Positions 6,961 to 15,586 of a stretch of 64,000 nucleotides of DNA are shown here, piece after piece; within the stretch, counting starts at the first letter, position 1, and every line of letters starts with the position of its first letter. The notes under the pieces were generated by a model. It was not told the origin of the DNA. It did not search any database and saw only the letters and a program-made list of their open reading frames with translations. The stretch covers positions 3,658,001 through 3,722,000 of the forward strand of contig OZ242258.1 of assembly GCA_965207025.1 (NCBI GenBank). Direction: 5' to 3'. The position numbers were made by a program, and so were the translations under genes. This DNA is from Bin87 sp034423595 (GTDB taxonomy: Bacteria; Chloroflexota; Dehalococcoidia; Lucifugimonadales; UBA3495).

Positions 6961-8690
6961 ATCTGATGCTTCCTGCTCAGCGCGTCCATCTGCGCCGCCA
7001 GCACCGGCATCAGCCGCTCCAGTTGCGCCCGTTCGACCTCTCCCATCAGGCACACCTGCAGCCAGTTGCGCTCCCGCAGGTATCCGCTGGCATACGACGT
7101 GTAGAACCCCAGCGATTCCAGCGCGGCGCCCATCCGATCGGAGTCGATGGCCCCGTGGGGCAGCGCAATGGTCGTCACCGCGCCGATGCTTTCGTCCTCC
7201 GACGCCACCAGGTCGAAGCCTGCATCGCACAACTCCCCTCGCAGCCACCGACCATCCTCGGCAATCCGCGCCAGCAACTGGGGCGTTTGCCGCTGCAACC
7301 CGGCGTCCAGTGCTGCCAGCAGGTTGGACGAGAGCGTGAACGGCACCGCCCCGTCGTCATCGCCCGAACAGTGCAAACCCAAGTCCAGATAACGCGGTAG
7401 CGCGGGATCGGGCGCGGGCCGCCGCTCACAGAACACCAGCCCCAAGCCGGGATAGGCCGCCAGTCCCTTGCCGCTGGCCCCGCTGGCGATCCACACGCCC
7501 CGCAGGTCAACGGGAGTCGCTCCGATGCTGCTGATGCAGTCCAGGGCGAGTTTGACGCCATGCTTCCAGCACAATGCTATCAGGCGGCGCAGATCCATCA
7601 ACGCCCCGGTGGACGTTTCGCAGTGTACCGCCCAGAGCCATCCAGCGCCTGTTGACGCCAGCGTTGCCTCGATGCGAGCGTAGTCCACGGGCGTGCCCCA
7701 TTCGTGCCCAACGGCGGAATATGCCAGCCCCATGCGGTCGGCGTGGTCCAGCAGCCGCTCACCGAATTCGCCGGCGGTCACGATGACGCCGGGCGCGTTG
7801 AGCCGCGACAGCTGCGCTGCCACCACGTCGTTGGCCAGCGTTCCCGACCCGACCATCACGGCGGAGTGATTGGCGCGGGTGAGTTCGCGCAGCCCGCTCC
7901 GCACGTTCCGCATCAGCGCCCTGAACTCGCCTGAGCGGTGAGAAAGTGGCGGACGCTGGAACGCCTCGACTACCTCTCCCGACATCGCAACGGGTCCCGG
8001 CGTGAGTATGACCGGATCATCCGGCGGCGCGGAAACCTCGTCGTGGAATTTGCCGGCGAACTCCGTGCCGACGTTGCCCACTGGCCGGTACATGGGCTGG
8101 TACGGCGCGGCGTCGTCGCCCACCACCGGCCCGAAGGGAATAAACCCGATGTGTCGGTACAGCGGTTGCTGTGCCACCCGGCCCGACATCACCACGTAGT
8201 CGTACCCGCCCTCCTGGCAGTATCGCGCCATCATCGTCAACAGCCCCGGCAACACCCGGGTCCGGCGCAGGTCGGGCCGCACGGCCAGCAGGCGCACCTC
8301 GCACAGTTTCGACCCTTCGGCCTGGGGCAGATGGTCTTCCAACCTCCCAAGCTTCTGGTCCAGCGAGAAGGGACGCCGATCCCGCACGCAGATCATGCCC
8401 AGCAGTTCCGAATCCCGGCGGCAGATGAAGTACGTATTCTCATCATGGAATTGGTCCACCAGCATCCGGTCGTCGTTCGCTGGATGCTGGGGCACTTCTT
8501 CCACAAAGGAAGCGTAGTTCAACTGGTAGATCTCCTCATATTCCCAGGGCTCCGTGGCCCGCTTGAAGACCAGGCCGGGATCCCGGCGGCTGCCGTTGCC
8601 GCCCCACCCTGCGGATGATGACGAGTCGGCGTCCGCTGTGTCGCAAGACAGCGTGCCGGGGCTGGGTTTATGTCGTATCGTTTCCGTCAT
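6957..8690 (-). CDS. fusion: GNAT-type N-acyltransferase + class V aminotransferase
   Basis: A 577-residue two-domain protein. Residues ~40-205 look like a GNAT/N-acyl-amino-acid-synthase-type transferase: 'ENTYFICRRDSELLGMICVRD' forms the central strands and 'VRLLAVRPDLRRTRVLPGLL' the acetyl-CoA-binding region. Residues ~220-575 are a class V, PLP-dependent aminotransferase of the alanine-glyoxylate/phosphonopyruvate type. It starts 'ILTPGPVAMS', has 'LALDCISSIGA' for the ring-nitrogen Asp, and 'IASGASGKGLAAYPG' with the Schiff-base Lys. The substrate is unknown. An enzyme that transaminates and then N-acylates an amino compound, or a PEP-CTERM/exosortase-like acyltransferase fused to a transaminase, are both possible. 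It is coupled to a small membrane protein downstream. Confidence 0.8.
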   Translation of the reverse strand: MTETIRHKPSPGTLSCDTADADSSSSAGWGGNGSRRDPGLVFKRATEPWEYEEIYQLNYASFVEEVPQHPANDDRMLVDQFHDENTYFICRRDSELLGMICVRDRRPFSLDQKLGRLEDHLPQAEGSKLCEVRLLAVRPDLRRTRVLPGLLTMMARYCQEGGYDYVVMSGRVAQQPLYRHIGFIPFGPVVGDDAAPYQPMYRPVGNVGTEFAGKFHDEVSAPPDDPVILTPGPVAMSGEVVEAFQRPPLSHRSGEFRALMRNVRSGLRELTRANHSAVMVGSGTLANDVVAAQLSRLNAPGVIVTAGEFGERLLDHADRMGLAYSAVGHEWGTPVDYARIEATLASTGAGWLWAVHCETSTGALMDLRRLIALCWKHGVKLALDCISSIGATPVDLRGVWIASGASGKGLAAYPGLGLVFCERRPAPDPALPRYLDLGLHCSGDDDGAVPFTLSSNLLAALDAGLQRQTPQLLARIAEDGRWLRGELCDAGFDLVASEDESIGAVTTIALPHGAIDSDRMGAALESLGFYTSYASGYLRERNWLQVCLMGEVERAQLERLMPVLAAQMDALSRKHQI

Positions 8691-8842
8691 CAGCGACTCG
8701 GCTGGTATCGCTAGCTGAGAGTGGCCCGGAAACTCCTACTGCCGGCGCCGCTACATTATACTAACCCCACTGGCCGGAAATACATAACTCGGCTGCGGTT
8801 TTGTACCAATAAGTTGGAATGCGTGGCACATCGCCGTTGCGG

Positions 8843-8848
8843 TATAAT
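8843..8848 (+). promoter_or_regulatory. -10 box (TATAAT) upstream of the VOC gene
   Basis: A perfect TATAAT lies 46 bases before the VOC start codon. No good -35 box stands 16-18 bases upstream, so this is a half-supported promoter. It lies in the divergent gap facing the aminotransferase fusion gene. Confidence 0.4.
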
Positions 8849-8893
8849 GCCGGCAAGACAGACACACGCAATCAAATTCACGGAGGTACTGTC

Positions 8894-9388
8894 ATGGCTT
8901 ACACACCCAAGCAGCTGGGACACTTGGTCATCAAGGTCCGCGACATCGAGCGCAGCGTTGACTTCTACACCAACGTCCTGGGCCTCACCGTGATGACCGG
9001 CCGCCCGGGCGGAATGACCTTCCTCTCCGCCGACACCACCATGTCCCACGAGCTTGCCCTGATCCCCCTGGGCATGGACGCTCCCGGCCCCGAGGACCGT
9101 CGGGTGGGCATGGCCCACATGGCTTGGCAGATGAACTCCTTCCGCGACCTCAAGGAACTCTACCAGCGCTGCAAGGACCACGACGTCAAGTTTAAGCGGC
9201 TCGGCGACCACGGCATCTCCATGGGCGTGTACATCTACGACCCCGACGACAACGAAATCGAGATCTACTACGAGTCCCCCGAGTCCGAATGGGGCAACAA
9301 GGACGGATTTCTCTTCGAGGGCAACTTCCCCTGGCAGCTCGACCCCATCGAGGAACCCGAACCCGCGGCAGTCGGCGACGACGACTAA
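8894..9388 (+). CDS. VOC-family (glyoxalase/extradiol dioxygenase-like) protein
   Basis: A 164-residue single-domain vicinal-oxygen-chelate protein made of two beta-alpha-beta-beta-beta modules. Likely metal ligands are H10 ('LGHLVIKV'), H75 ('GMAHMAW') and E123 ('DDNEIEIYYE'), the positions used by glyoxalase and extradiol dioxygenase relatives, so it is probably an active metalloenzyme. The C-terminus is an acidic tail. The start at 8894 is preceded by an ACGGAGGT ribosome-binding site. Its substrate is unknown; in this lineage such proteins often sit with flavin monooxygenases in ring-cleavage chemistry, and an LLM oxidoreductase lies two genes downstream. Confidence 0.88.
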   Translation: MAYTPKQLGHLVIKVRDIERSVDFYTNVLGLTVMTGRPGGMTFLSADTTMSHELALIPLGMDAPGPEDRRVGMAHMAWQMNSFRDLKELYQRCKDHDVKFKRLGDHGISMGVYIYDPDDNEIEIYYESPESEWGNKDGFLFEGNFPWQLDPIEEPEPAAVGDDD

Positions 9389-9412
9389 CCGCGCCCCACG
9401 TGCGCTGACCAT

Positions 9413-9440
9413 CGTAGGGGCGAATAATTATTCGCCCCTA
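9413..9440. repeat. palindromic repeat, family D variant
   Basis: TAGGGGCGAATAA-TTATTCGCCCCTA is a perfect palindrome immediately after the VOC gene. It shares its TAGGGGCG ends with the copies at 6685, 11393 and 15971 but has a different centre. It can form a strong hairpin and may act as a terminator. Confidence 0.7.
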
Positions 9441-9456
9441 TTGATATGGGACACCT

Positions 9457-9945
9457 GTGACTACACCCGTACCATCGCCCGATGAGCCCGATATTTACGA
9501 GGCGCTAATTGACTACCTCGAAGCGGCAAGCGCAGCCCACCGAGAGGCATCGTTTCATTTCGAAGCGGCGCTGCCGCAGATTAACCGGGGGATTGCGCTA
9601 CACCGGGAAAGCCAGGGCATTATGAATGAAGCGAACGCTCTGTCGGACGAGGCCACAGAAGCGCTGCTTGAAGCCGTTGCTCTGGTACAAGACAATCCTC
9701 AAACCAACATAATTCGGGCAATGGGGCTTGCCGCGCAAGCGACTGCGGCTTCGCGTCGGGCACGAATTATATCCGGTCAGTCTCTGGAATTGACCCAGCA
9801 GGCTTATGAGGAGGTAGCCCAGGGGCTGGCAGTCTGGAGCGAAGGATCACAGTTGCTCCGGGATGGCATGGCACGAGCCACCACCCTGCTGCGGGTAACT
9901 CGCCGACGTCAAACCAACGGCGGCAACCCCGACGCCGCCACCTGA
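9457..9945 (+). CDS. hypothetical all-helical protein
   Basis: A 162-residue protein starting at GTG 9457. Between residues 12 and 150 it is predicted to be almost wholly helical, rich in Ala, Glu and Gln, with alternating hydrophobic positions suggesting a helical bundle or coiled coil. There is no signal peptide or transmembrane segment, and the acidic N-terminus contrasts with a basic 'RVTRRRQTNGG' tail. I do not recognise a family. It stands between a palindromic repeat and the LLM oxidoreductase gene, so its start and independence rest on open-frame length and composition only. Confidence 0.5.
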   Translation: MTTPVPSPDEPDIYEALIDYLEAASAAHREASFHFEAALPQINRGIALHRESQGIMNEANALSDEATEALLEAVALVQDNPQTNIIRAMGLAAQATAASRRARIISGQSLELTQQAYEEVAQGLAVWSEGSQLLRDGMARATTLLRVTRRRQTNGGNPDAAT

Positions 9946-10113
9946 TTGGCGCGAGCGTTTCGGAACCCGGCGCGCGCCAGCTGCTCGGTTCATTGACAGG
10001 ACATACCCGCCGGCGCAGAATGACCCCTATCCTGGGGCGACCATCCCACCGGGCCCTTGCCAAATGGGTAGGATCGCGCTCCGTTGCACTACCTGACCGG
10101 AGGAGGTCCTGAT

Positions 10114-11283
10114 ATGGCGTTTCCCGAGCGAATGAAGTTTGGCATCTTCCTCGGCCCCTTCCATCGCGTTGGCGAAAACCCCACGCTGGCCATGGAACGC
10201 GATCTCGAACTGATCGAATGGCTGGACAAGCTGGGCTTCGACGAGGCCTGGATCGGCGAGCACCACAGCGCCGGCTGGGAAATCATCTCGTCGCCGGAGG
10301 TCTTCATCGCCGCCGCCGCCCAGCGCACCAACCGCATCAAGCTGGGCACCGGCGTCGTCAGCCTGCCCTACCACCATCCGTTGATGGTCGCCAACCGCAT
10401 GGTGCAGCTTGACCACATGACCTATGGCCGCGTCCTGTTCGGCGTCGGCCCCGGCGCGCTCCCCGGAGACGCCTACATGATGGGTATTCCCCATGAACTC
10501 CAGCGCGAGCGTATGGACGAGTCCCTGGGCATCATCCTCCGCCTGTTCACCGAAACTGAGCCTATCACTTACCAGAGCGACTGGTTCGAGCTCAAGGAGG
10601 GCCTGCTCCAGCTGCGTCCCTACCAGCGGCCCTACATGCACACCGCCGTCGCCTCAGTGCAGTCTCCGGCCGGCGTCACTCTGGCCGGCAAGCATGGCTG
10701 CTCCGTCCTCACCATCACCGTGCCTCGCGACCCGTCGGCCGGCCCCTCCGACTTGCAGGGCCTGTGGAGCATCGCCGAGGAATCCGCCGCCGAGCACGGC
10801 AACACCATGAACCGCGACGACTGGCGACTCGTGCTCCCCTGCCACCTGGCCGAATCCCGCGAGGAAGCCCTCAACGATGCCCGTATGGGCGCGGGGCGCT
10901 ACCTGCGCGAGTACAGCGAGGGAACCAACGGACGCAAGGCTGTCTTTGATGGCCCGCTGGACAAGGTGATCGACCACATGGCCGACACCGGCAGTTGGAT
11001 CATCGGCACCCCCGACGACTGCATCGAGGCCATCGAGCGCCTCGGCGAGCAGAGCGGCGGCTTCGGCGCGTTCCTGGTCCAGACCATTGACTGGGCTCCC
11101 CGCGAGAAGATGCTGCGCAGCTACGAGCTCATGGCCCGCTACGTCATGCCCCACTTCCAGGGCAGCGTCCTCAGCACCGCAGCGTCCAACCAGTGGGCCA
11201 AGGAACGGCAGGACGACCTGGTCAGCGGCCGCGTCCGCGCCATCGACCGCGCCCGCCAGCGCCATGCCGAACGAGTCAATTAG
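10114..11283 (+). CDS. LLM-class (luciferase-like) flavin-dependent oxidoreductase
   Basis: A 389-residue TIM-barrel enzyme of the bacterial luciferase-like monooxygenase superfamily. Recognisable parts are 'MKFGIFLGPF' (first strand), 'DEAWIGEHHSAGWEIISSP' (flavin pocket), 'IKLGTGVVSLPYHHP' and 'GRVLFGVGPGALPGDAYMMG'. Such enzymes use FMN or F420 to oxygenate organic substrates; this one resembles the two-component FMN-dependent branch, but the substrate cannot be assigned. ATG 10114 is preceded by a strong GGAGGAGGT site, whereas a TTG further upstream has none. SAR202-type Chloroflexota carry many such paralogues, in line with the suggested lineage. Its 3' end faces the ThuA gene across repeats. 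Confidence 0.93.
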   Translation: MAFPERMKFGIFLGPFHRVGENPTLAMERDLELIEWLDKLGFDEAWIGEHHSAGWEIISSPEVFIAAAAQRTNRIKLGTGVVSLPYHHPLMVANRMVQLDHMTYGRVLFGVGPGALPGDAYMMGIPHELQRERMDESLGIILRLFTETEPITYQSDWFELKEGLLQLRPYQRPYMHTAVASVQSPAGVTLAGKHGCSVLTITVPRDPSAGPSDLQGLWSIAEESAAEHGNTMNRDDWRLVLPCHLAESREEALNDARMGAGRYLREYSEGTNGRKAVFDGPLDKVIDHMADTGSWIIGTPDDCIEAIERLGEQSGGFGAFLVQTIDWAPREKMLRSYELMARYVMPHFQGSVLSTAASNQWAKERQDDLVSGRVRAIDRARQRHAERVN

Positions 11284-11297
11284 CGGGTGTCCAATAC

Positions 11298-11333
11298 TCC
11301 CTCTCCCCTGGCGGGAGAGGGTTGGGGTGAGGG
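11298..11333. repeat. dispersed repeat, family E (CCCTCTCCC...GGGAGAGGG-TTGGGGTGAGGG)
   Basis: A hairpin arm pair CCCTCTCCC / GGGAGAGGG followed by a G-rich tail. Related copies lie at 15448-15486 and 24478-24517. All are intergenic. The conserved tail GGGGTGAKGGG suggests a mobile or processed element rather than simple terminators. Confidence 0.65.
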
Positions 11334-11392
11334 GGATCGTTCAAAGTTTCATCTACCGCTGGGCGATTTATCCAGCCGGTACCATCAACGCG

Positions 11393-11423
11393 CGTAGGGG
11401 CGGGTTTCAAACCCGCCCCTACG
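11393..11423. repeat. palindromic repeat, family D
   Basis: CGTAGGGGCGGGTTT-CAAACCCGCCCCTACG, a perfect long palindrome between the convergent LLM and ThuA genes. It is the longest copy of the family and a candidate bidirectional terminator. Confidence 0.75.
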
Positions 11424-11442
11424 ATTACCTACCTGGTCGGGG

Positions 11443-12147
11443 TTAGGCGGGGACTTTAGCCGCGGCCCACTCCACGCCGTTCAGCACGATTCGCTGGAAC
11501 TCCGGCGTCTCGAAACTCCGCCCGTCGTGCCCCAGCAGCAGCACGAACACGTTGCCCTCACCGTACTGCCGCGTCCAGCCCAGGGGATACGTCCCGCCGG
11601 GCATGTGGGTCGGGCTGCGGTCCGGACCCCACGGCCAGGTGCCATCCTCGGCGTCGCCCGTCAGAAAGACGTTGTTGCCGTCCTTGATGGCCAGGTTCAT
11701 GTACAGCTCGTCGTTGGTGTCAAAGTCTGCAATGCCGCTGCATCCCGGATGACCGGCGTCGCTGACGTTGACCGTGAACTGGCCGTAGGGCGGGTGATAG
11801 CTGGTGCCCGAAATCCAGCCGCCGCCGGTGATCTCGTGGTACTCCGGCCACGCCGCCGCCACACACGTGGCGATGTGAATGCACACGAACCCCTTGCCGC
11901 CGCTGATGAAGTCCTTCAGGCCGTCCATCTGCTCCGCGGTCAGGGTCCAGTCGCCGAAATCCGGCACGTTCTCCCGCCGCGTGTTGAACACCAGCGCGTC
12001 GTACCCGCTCATGGCGGATGCGTCGGCCAGCGCCGATGCGTCCTCCGTCACGGTCACGTCATGCCCCGCGCCTTTCAGAAACGACTCCAAAATCGGCGTT
12101 GATTCCTCGTAAGGGTGGCGCCCACCCGACACTACCAATAGCTTCAT
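11443..12147 (-). CDS. ThuA domain-containing protein
   Basis: A 234-residue protein matching the ThuA/trehalose-utilisation family, a class I glutamine-amidotransferase-like fold without the catalytic Cys. Family marks are the start 'MKLLVVSGGRHPYEES', then 'YDALVFNTRRENVP', 'GGKGFVCIHIATCVAAAWPEYHEI' with 'GGGW', and 'PLGWTRQYGEGNVFVLLLGH'. ThuA members are linked to sugar breakdown, but the activity is poorly defined. ATG 12147 has a GGAGGGAA ribosome-binding site, while the longer frame upstream runs into the 3' end of the Uma2 gene. It is the last gene of a minus-strand pair and faces the LLM gene across repeats. Confidence 0.85.
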   Translation of the reverse strand: MKLLVVSGGRHPYEESTPILESFLKGAGHDVTVTEDASALADASAMSGYDALVFNTRRENVPDFGDWTLTAEQMDGLKDFISGGKGFVCIHIATCVAAAWPEYHEITGGGWISGTSYHPPYGQFTVNVSDAGHPGCSGIADFDTNDELYMNLAIKDGNNVFLTGDAEDGTWPWGPDRSPTHMPGGTYPLGWTRQYGEGNVFVLLLGHDGRSFETPEFQRIVLNGVEWAAAKVPA

Positions 12148-12175
12148 AATCGTTTCCCTCCGATTTAGGTTTGAG

Positions 12176-12928
12176 TTACGCCGACGAGTTGCGCAGCCGC
12201 TGCAACTCGGCTTCCAGTTCGCGCACTCGGGCTTCCGCGGCGTCGGCCCGATTCTCGGCGGCGTCGGCCCGATTCTCGGCAGCGTCGGCTCGAGCCCGCT
12301 CGTCTTCAATGGTGGTGATCCGTCGGCCCGTCTCCGGGTCGCAAAACTCCAGCTCTTCCCCCGCGCTTCGCAGGTTCAGGTTCAGCGCGGCGCTGTAACC
12401 TTGCAAGTCGCCGCCGGGCAGATCGGCAACGTCTATGGGAACGTATGCCCCGTCCGCCAGTCGAAAACCGGCCAGCCGTGTCCTATAGTATTCCCCCGTC
12501 GCGTCAAAGAGCCAGTACTCCAGGACGCCTATGGATTCGTAGAAATCCCGCTTCTCATTCAGGTCCCGCTGCGCCGTGCTCGGCGAAGCGACCTCCAGCA
12601 CAAAGTCCGGCGGCTTGCCCTGCTCCGACACGATGTACCCGTTGCTGGCCGCGTAGTCCTCGGGGCTCGCGTCGAAGGACACCAGCAGGTCCGGGTAGCG
12701 AGCCCGCCTCTTGTTGAAACTCGCGTCGGGCACAATCCAGCGGTCCGCCTCCACCAGGGTGGTTTCGGGACTGCCCAGGTGCAGGGCCAGGTAATGAGCG
12801 TTGCCGGTCTTGAACAGGCGGTCGAATTGAGTCACTTCGTCAGGATCCCGTTCGGGGATGTCAGGCAGCCGGAAGCGGCCCGAGGGTGGGGGCGTTTGGA
12901 CGGCGGGTTTGGCAGTAGGCGTAGTCAT
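12176..12928 (-). CDS. Uma2-family (DUF820) putative endonuclease with C-terminal coiled coil
   Basis: A 250-residue protein. Residues ~25-190 are a Uma2/DUF820 domain of the PD-(D/E)XK fold: 'ARYPDLLVSFD', then 'PDFVLEVASPSTAQRDLNEKRDFYESIGVLEYWL' (shown here in parts: Glu of 'VLEVAS' and Lys of 'NEKRDFY'). The last ~45 residues are heptad repeats of ADAAENR, a predicted coiled coil. Uma2 genes multiply in cyanobacteria and Chloroflexota and their substrate is unknown; they are usually linked to nuclease or transposon functions. ATG 12928 (MTTPTAK) has a GGAGGCGG site and is preferred over an upstream start. Two more Uma2 genes lie at 20225 and 20871. Confidence 0.85.
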   Translation of the reverse strand: MTTPTAKPAVQTPPPSGRFRLPDIPERDPDEVTQFDRLFKTGNAHYLALHLGSPETTLVEADRWIVPDASFNKRRARYPDLLVSFDASPEDYAASNGYIVSEQGKPPDFVLEVASPSTAQRDLNEKRDFYESIGVLEYWLFDATGEYYRTRLAGFRLADGAYVPIDVADLPGGDLQGYSAALNLNLRSAGEELEFCDPETGRRITTIEDERARADAAENRADAAENRADAAEARVRELEAELQRLRNSSA

Positions 12929-12972
12929 GGCGTCCGCCTCCGGCGGAGTGGTTAGGCTGGCTGTGGGCCGCA

Positions 12973-13137
12973 TTATACCAGCGGCATCATCGTTGTTATG
13001 ATGCGCCCCGCTGCGATAAGTAACCGCGACAACCATTGCCAGCCCAGGCTCTCGTTGATGCGCAGGCTGGCCTGGCTCAGGCGGGAGAGACGCTCCCGCA
13101 GGGCCTGGTTCTCCCTGAGGAGTTCGTCGGAGTTCAT
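12973..13137 (-). pseudogene. N-terminal remnant of a GAF-domain sensor/regulator
   Basis: A 54-codon open frame starting MNSDELLRENQALRERLSRL, then SQASLRINESL. This is the typical start of GAF-domain histidine kinases and LuxR-type regulators in Chloroflexota, where it would continue into the GAF domain. Here the frame leaves the family consensus right after 'NESL' and ends 19 codons later. It therefore looks like a truncated leftover upstream of the Uma2 gene, possibly cut when that region rearranged. Confidence 0.55.
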
Positions 13138-13466
13138 TTCACTAACCTCTTGGTAACGCAAGCCGACACCACGGGACGGAACGGCGGAATGCGGGTTTCA
13201 CCCGGTGGCGGTTGGGTGACCGTTGCTGTGTAGCCTGCGAATGTTACCATACCGTTACCACAGTAATGTCTGTCATTGTAGTGTTATTATTAAGGAATTG
13301 ACTGTGATGAAATTGGTGTGGATAATTAGTCGCCTTCGTGAATGGTCGTTCCGTTAGGCGGGATATCTCCGCTTATCCATTCAGCAACAATCCCAACCGG
13401 ATATGCCCACCGTAACTCCGGCGCTCCATGCCGTGATTGCCGCGCCGGAAAGTAGAGGATGAGACA
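13138..13466. other. intergenic region with a strong promoter
   Basis: About 330 bases without a gene between the GAF remnant and the peptidase gene. It contains the promoter at 13298-13326 and is AT-rich around 13240-13340. No RNA gene or repeat was recognised. Confidence 0.5.
13298..13326 (+). promoter_or_regulatory. sigma70-type promoter for the peptidase gene
   Basis: TTGACT at 13298-13303 and GATAAT at 13321-13326 are spaced by 17 bases. Transcription would begin near 13333, leaving a leader of about 130 bases before the chosen start. Confidence 0.55.
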
Positions 13467-15416
13467 GTGCTCAGCAGGTTTGTTTCGCGTCAGCCCTTCC
13501 GGGGAATCCCGGCGCAGTTCCCCCCTGGAAGGGGTATGTGGAAAGCGGTAGCATTCTCGTCAGCGGCGCTCGCCGCCGGAATGCTGCTGTTGGCCAGCGC
13601 CGCCGATGCGGAGGCGCACCAGCCCGAGGGATTGAGGATATCCCTGTCCGAAATGCCCGAACCACCCTGTACCTCTTGGCATGAAGATGCCTGCGAAACA
13701 GCGGCGCCCCCTCAAGTTTCGGTCAATCCGTTCCAATCGGACAACCCTCACGACCCGGCCCTCAACACAGGCTCCGGCTACCATGACCACCACGAACATC
13801 TGGAGAGTATCGCCGCGCTCAACCAGCGGGTGTTGGCCCGCCTGGCCGATTCCGGCGATGCAATGGATGACTCGGGCAGCGAACCCGACGGGCCGGGTGG
13901 CAGCGTAAACTACGCCATCACCTCCGATATAACCGGCCTCCCCTGGGTACGCGACGGCCAGACCGCGACGGAAAGAGTGACCGTAGCCTGGCTGAGCGAG
14001 CTGCAAGAACACAATCCATCGCTGGTCACATCCCTGGTCCGGATGCCCTTCCTCCAGGACCACACCCCCGGCGACCTCCAGGCCATCCGAACTCTCACGT
14101 ATATGTCGAGAGGTACTTCCCGGATTGCTCCAAACCCGCAGTACGCCAGGGATCTGGTGAATCGGGCGGCGCTTGCCGACGGTAGCGGCATCGACAATAC
14201 CGAGGCCAAGATCATCGCCGTCATGTCAATGCAGTATTTTGACGGCAACAGCGCCTTCATTCAGCTGCTGGCCGACTACGGAACCATTGAAGAGAAGACT
14301 AGCGCCGGGCAGCACGGCAACACTCTGACCTTCGCCGTCGTCAGGGTGGAGGAGACTCGGCAGAACAGCACACTGATGCAGTCGGCGATCATCGCTATAG
14401 AGGGTGTTGAGACCCTCATGGGCGAAGCTTTCCCCAGCGACTTCATGGGCATATTGGTCGCGGATTGCCCCGACTGTCTTGGGCGCACGAACGGCGTCAG
14501 CATCGAGATGGATGACCGGTTCGACCAAACCGATTACGATGATAACCGGCAGTTACTGAGAACTATGGCCCACGAAATCGGCCATTTCTGGTGGGGTGCC
14601 GGGGATGGAGCTCGCCATCACGAAGCCTGGATCTCCGAAGGCGCGGCCGAATACATCGGCGCCTATTCCGTGAAAGCCCGGTTCGGCGACAGCCGGCTCT
14701 CTACGGACTACTGGCCCTGCCCCTATTATCGCACCATCGAGCACCTGCGCGCCGACAACCCGCAGTACAGGGTCTCCCAAGGCGGCCTCTGCAACTACTC
14801 ACTGGGCGAAAGACTGTTTATAAACCTGGATCGCAACATTGGACACACGGCGTTCACCGCCGGCTTCCGCGACCTGCACCAACGCCTGTCCACCTACGAG
14901 GATGACGAGATTGATCAGGGCCTCAGCCTGCTGCGGGCGTTCTGCCCCGGTTGTGAGAGTAACCCGTGGAACCTGGGCAGCGGCGGCAACACCCTGGCCC
15001 GGTACTACGGCGAAAAAGTGCTCACCGACAGCAGCGCGCCTAACGGCTCTTTGCCCGGGCTGGGTCCGGTTTGGGGTAACGTGCCGATTGTTGATTACTT
15101 CGATGAGAATCGCCAGTACGGGGTAGCCCAGGTGCCGGCCAGTAGTCCTGACCAGCGTCGGTGGGTACAATTACGCTTCAACGACGTTGTCAACCCTCCG
15201 GACACGGTCAACATTTACGTGGTTTTATACCACGAGGACCGGGAACCTTATATGGTCTGGCCCCAAGAGATGAAAGTCCTCTCCGACGAAGGGAGAGCCT
15301 GGTTCTACGCTTACCTGGGCGACCCACCTCGCCGCGCCCCCGGCCACCACTGGGTGTACATCTACAACGAAGATTGGGAGAAGATCGCCGAGGCCGAATA
15401 CCAGGTGCTGCCATAG
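13467..15416 (+). CDS. secreted gluzincin-like (M1/MA clan) metallopeptidase homologue
   Basis: A ~649-residue exported protein. Near residue 380 it has HEIGHFWW, followed 17 residues later by E in 'WISEGAAEY'; HExxH with a Glu in a W-x-x-E-G motif is the zinc site of M1-like gluzincins. A hydrophobic signal segment ('AVAFSSAALAAGMLLLASAADAEA') begins about 25 residues in. GTG 13467 is chosen because AGAGGA lies 8 bases upstream; an internal ATG at 13536, right before the signal segment, is the alternative. Zinc-binding residues are intact, so it may be an active peptidase acting outside the membrane. Repeats follow the gene. The physiological substrate is unknown. Confidence 0.75.
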   Translation: MLSRFVSRQPFRGIPAQFPPGRGMWKAVAFSSAALAAGMLLLASAADAEAHQPEGLRISLSEMPEPPCTSWHEDACETAAPPQVSVNPFQSDNPHDPALNTGSGYHDHHEHLESIAALNQRVLARLADSGDAMDDSGSEPDGPGGSVNYAITSDITGLPWVRDGQTATERVTVAWLSELQEHNPSLVTSLVRMPFLQDHTPGDLQAIRTLTYMSRGTSRIAPNPQYARDLVNRAALADGSGIDNTEAKIIAVMSMQYFDGNSAFIQLLADYGTIEEKTSAGQHGNTLTFAVVRVEETRQNSTLMQSAIIAIEGVETLMGEAFPSDFMGILVADCPDCLGRTNGVSIEMDDRFDQTDYDDNRQLLRTMAHEIGHFWWGAGDGARHHEAWISEGAAEYIGAYSVKARFGDSRLSTDYWPCPYYRTIEHLRADNPQYRVSQGGLCNYSLGERLFINLDRNIGHTAFTAGFRDLHQRLSTYEDDEIDQGLSLLRAFCPGCESNPWNLGSGGNTLARYYGEKVLTDSSAPNGSLPGLGPVWGNVPIVDYFDENRQYGVAQVPASSPDQRRWVQLRFNDVVNPPDTVNIYVVLYHEDREPYMVWPQEMKVLSDEGRAWFYAYLGDPPRRAPGHHWVYIYNEDWEKIAEAEYQVLP

Positions 15417-15447
15417 CGGGCGTCCAAGCGTAGATCGATTCCAATTG

Positions 15448-15486
15448 CCCCCTCTCCCTTGATGGGAGAGGGCTGGGGTGAGGGTG
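15448..15486. repeat. dispersed repeat, family E
   Basis: Second copy of the CCCTCTCCC...GGGAGAGGG-CTGGGGTGAGGG element, here after the peptidase gene. Confidence 0.65.
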
Positions 15487-15559
15487 AAAATCCCCACAAA
15501 CCGGAATGCATCCCGTAAATCCTGTCCATCCCGGTAATAAGATCCCCGCCAACTGCCCC

Positions 15560-15586
15560 TTGACAACCCCGCCACGAACATATAAT
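15560..15586 (+). promoter_or_regulatory. orphan sigma70-like promoter
   Basis: TTGACA (15560-15565) and TATAAT (15581-15586) are both perfect but only 15 bases apart, shorter than ideal. No coding frame follows for 700 bases. It could drive pyrG with a very long leader or an unrecognised RNA. Confidence 0.4.
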
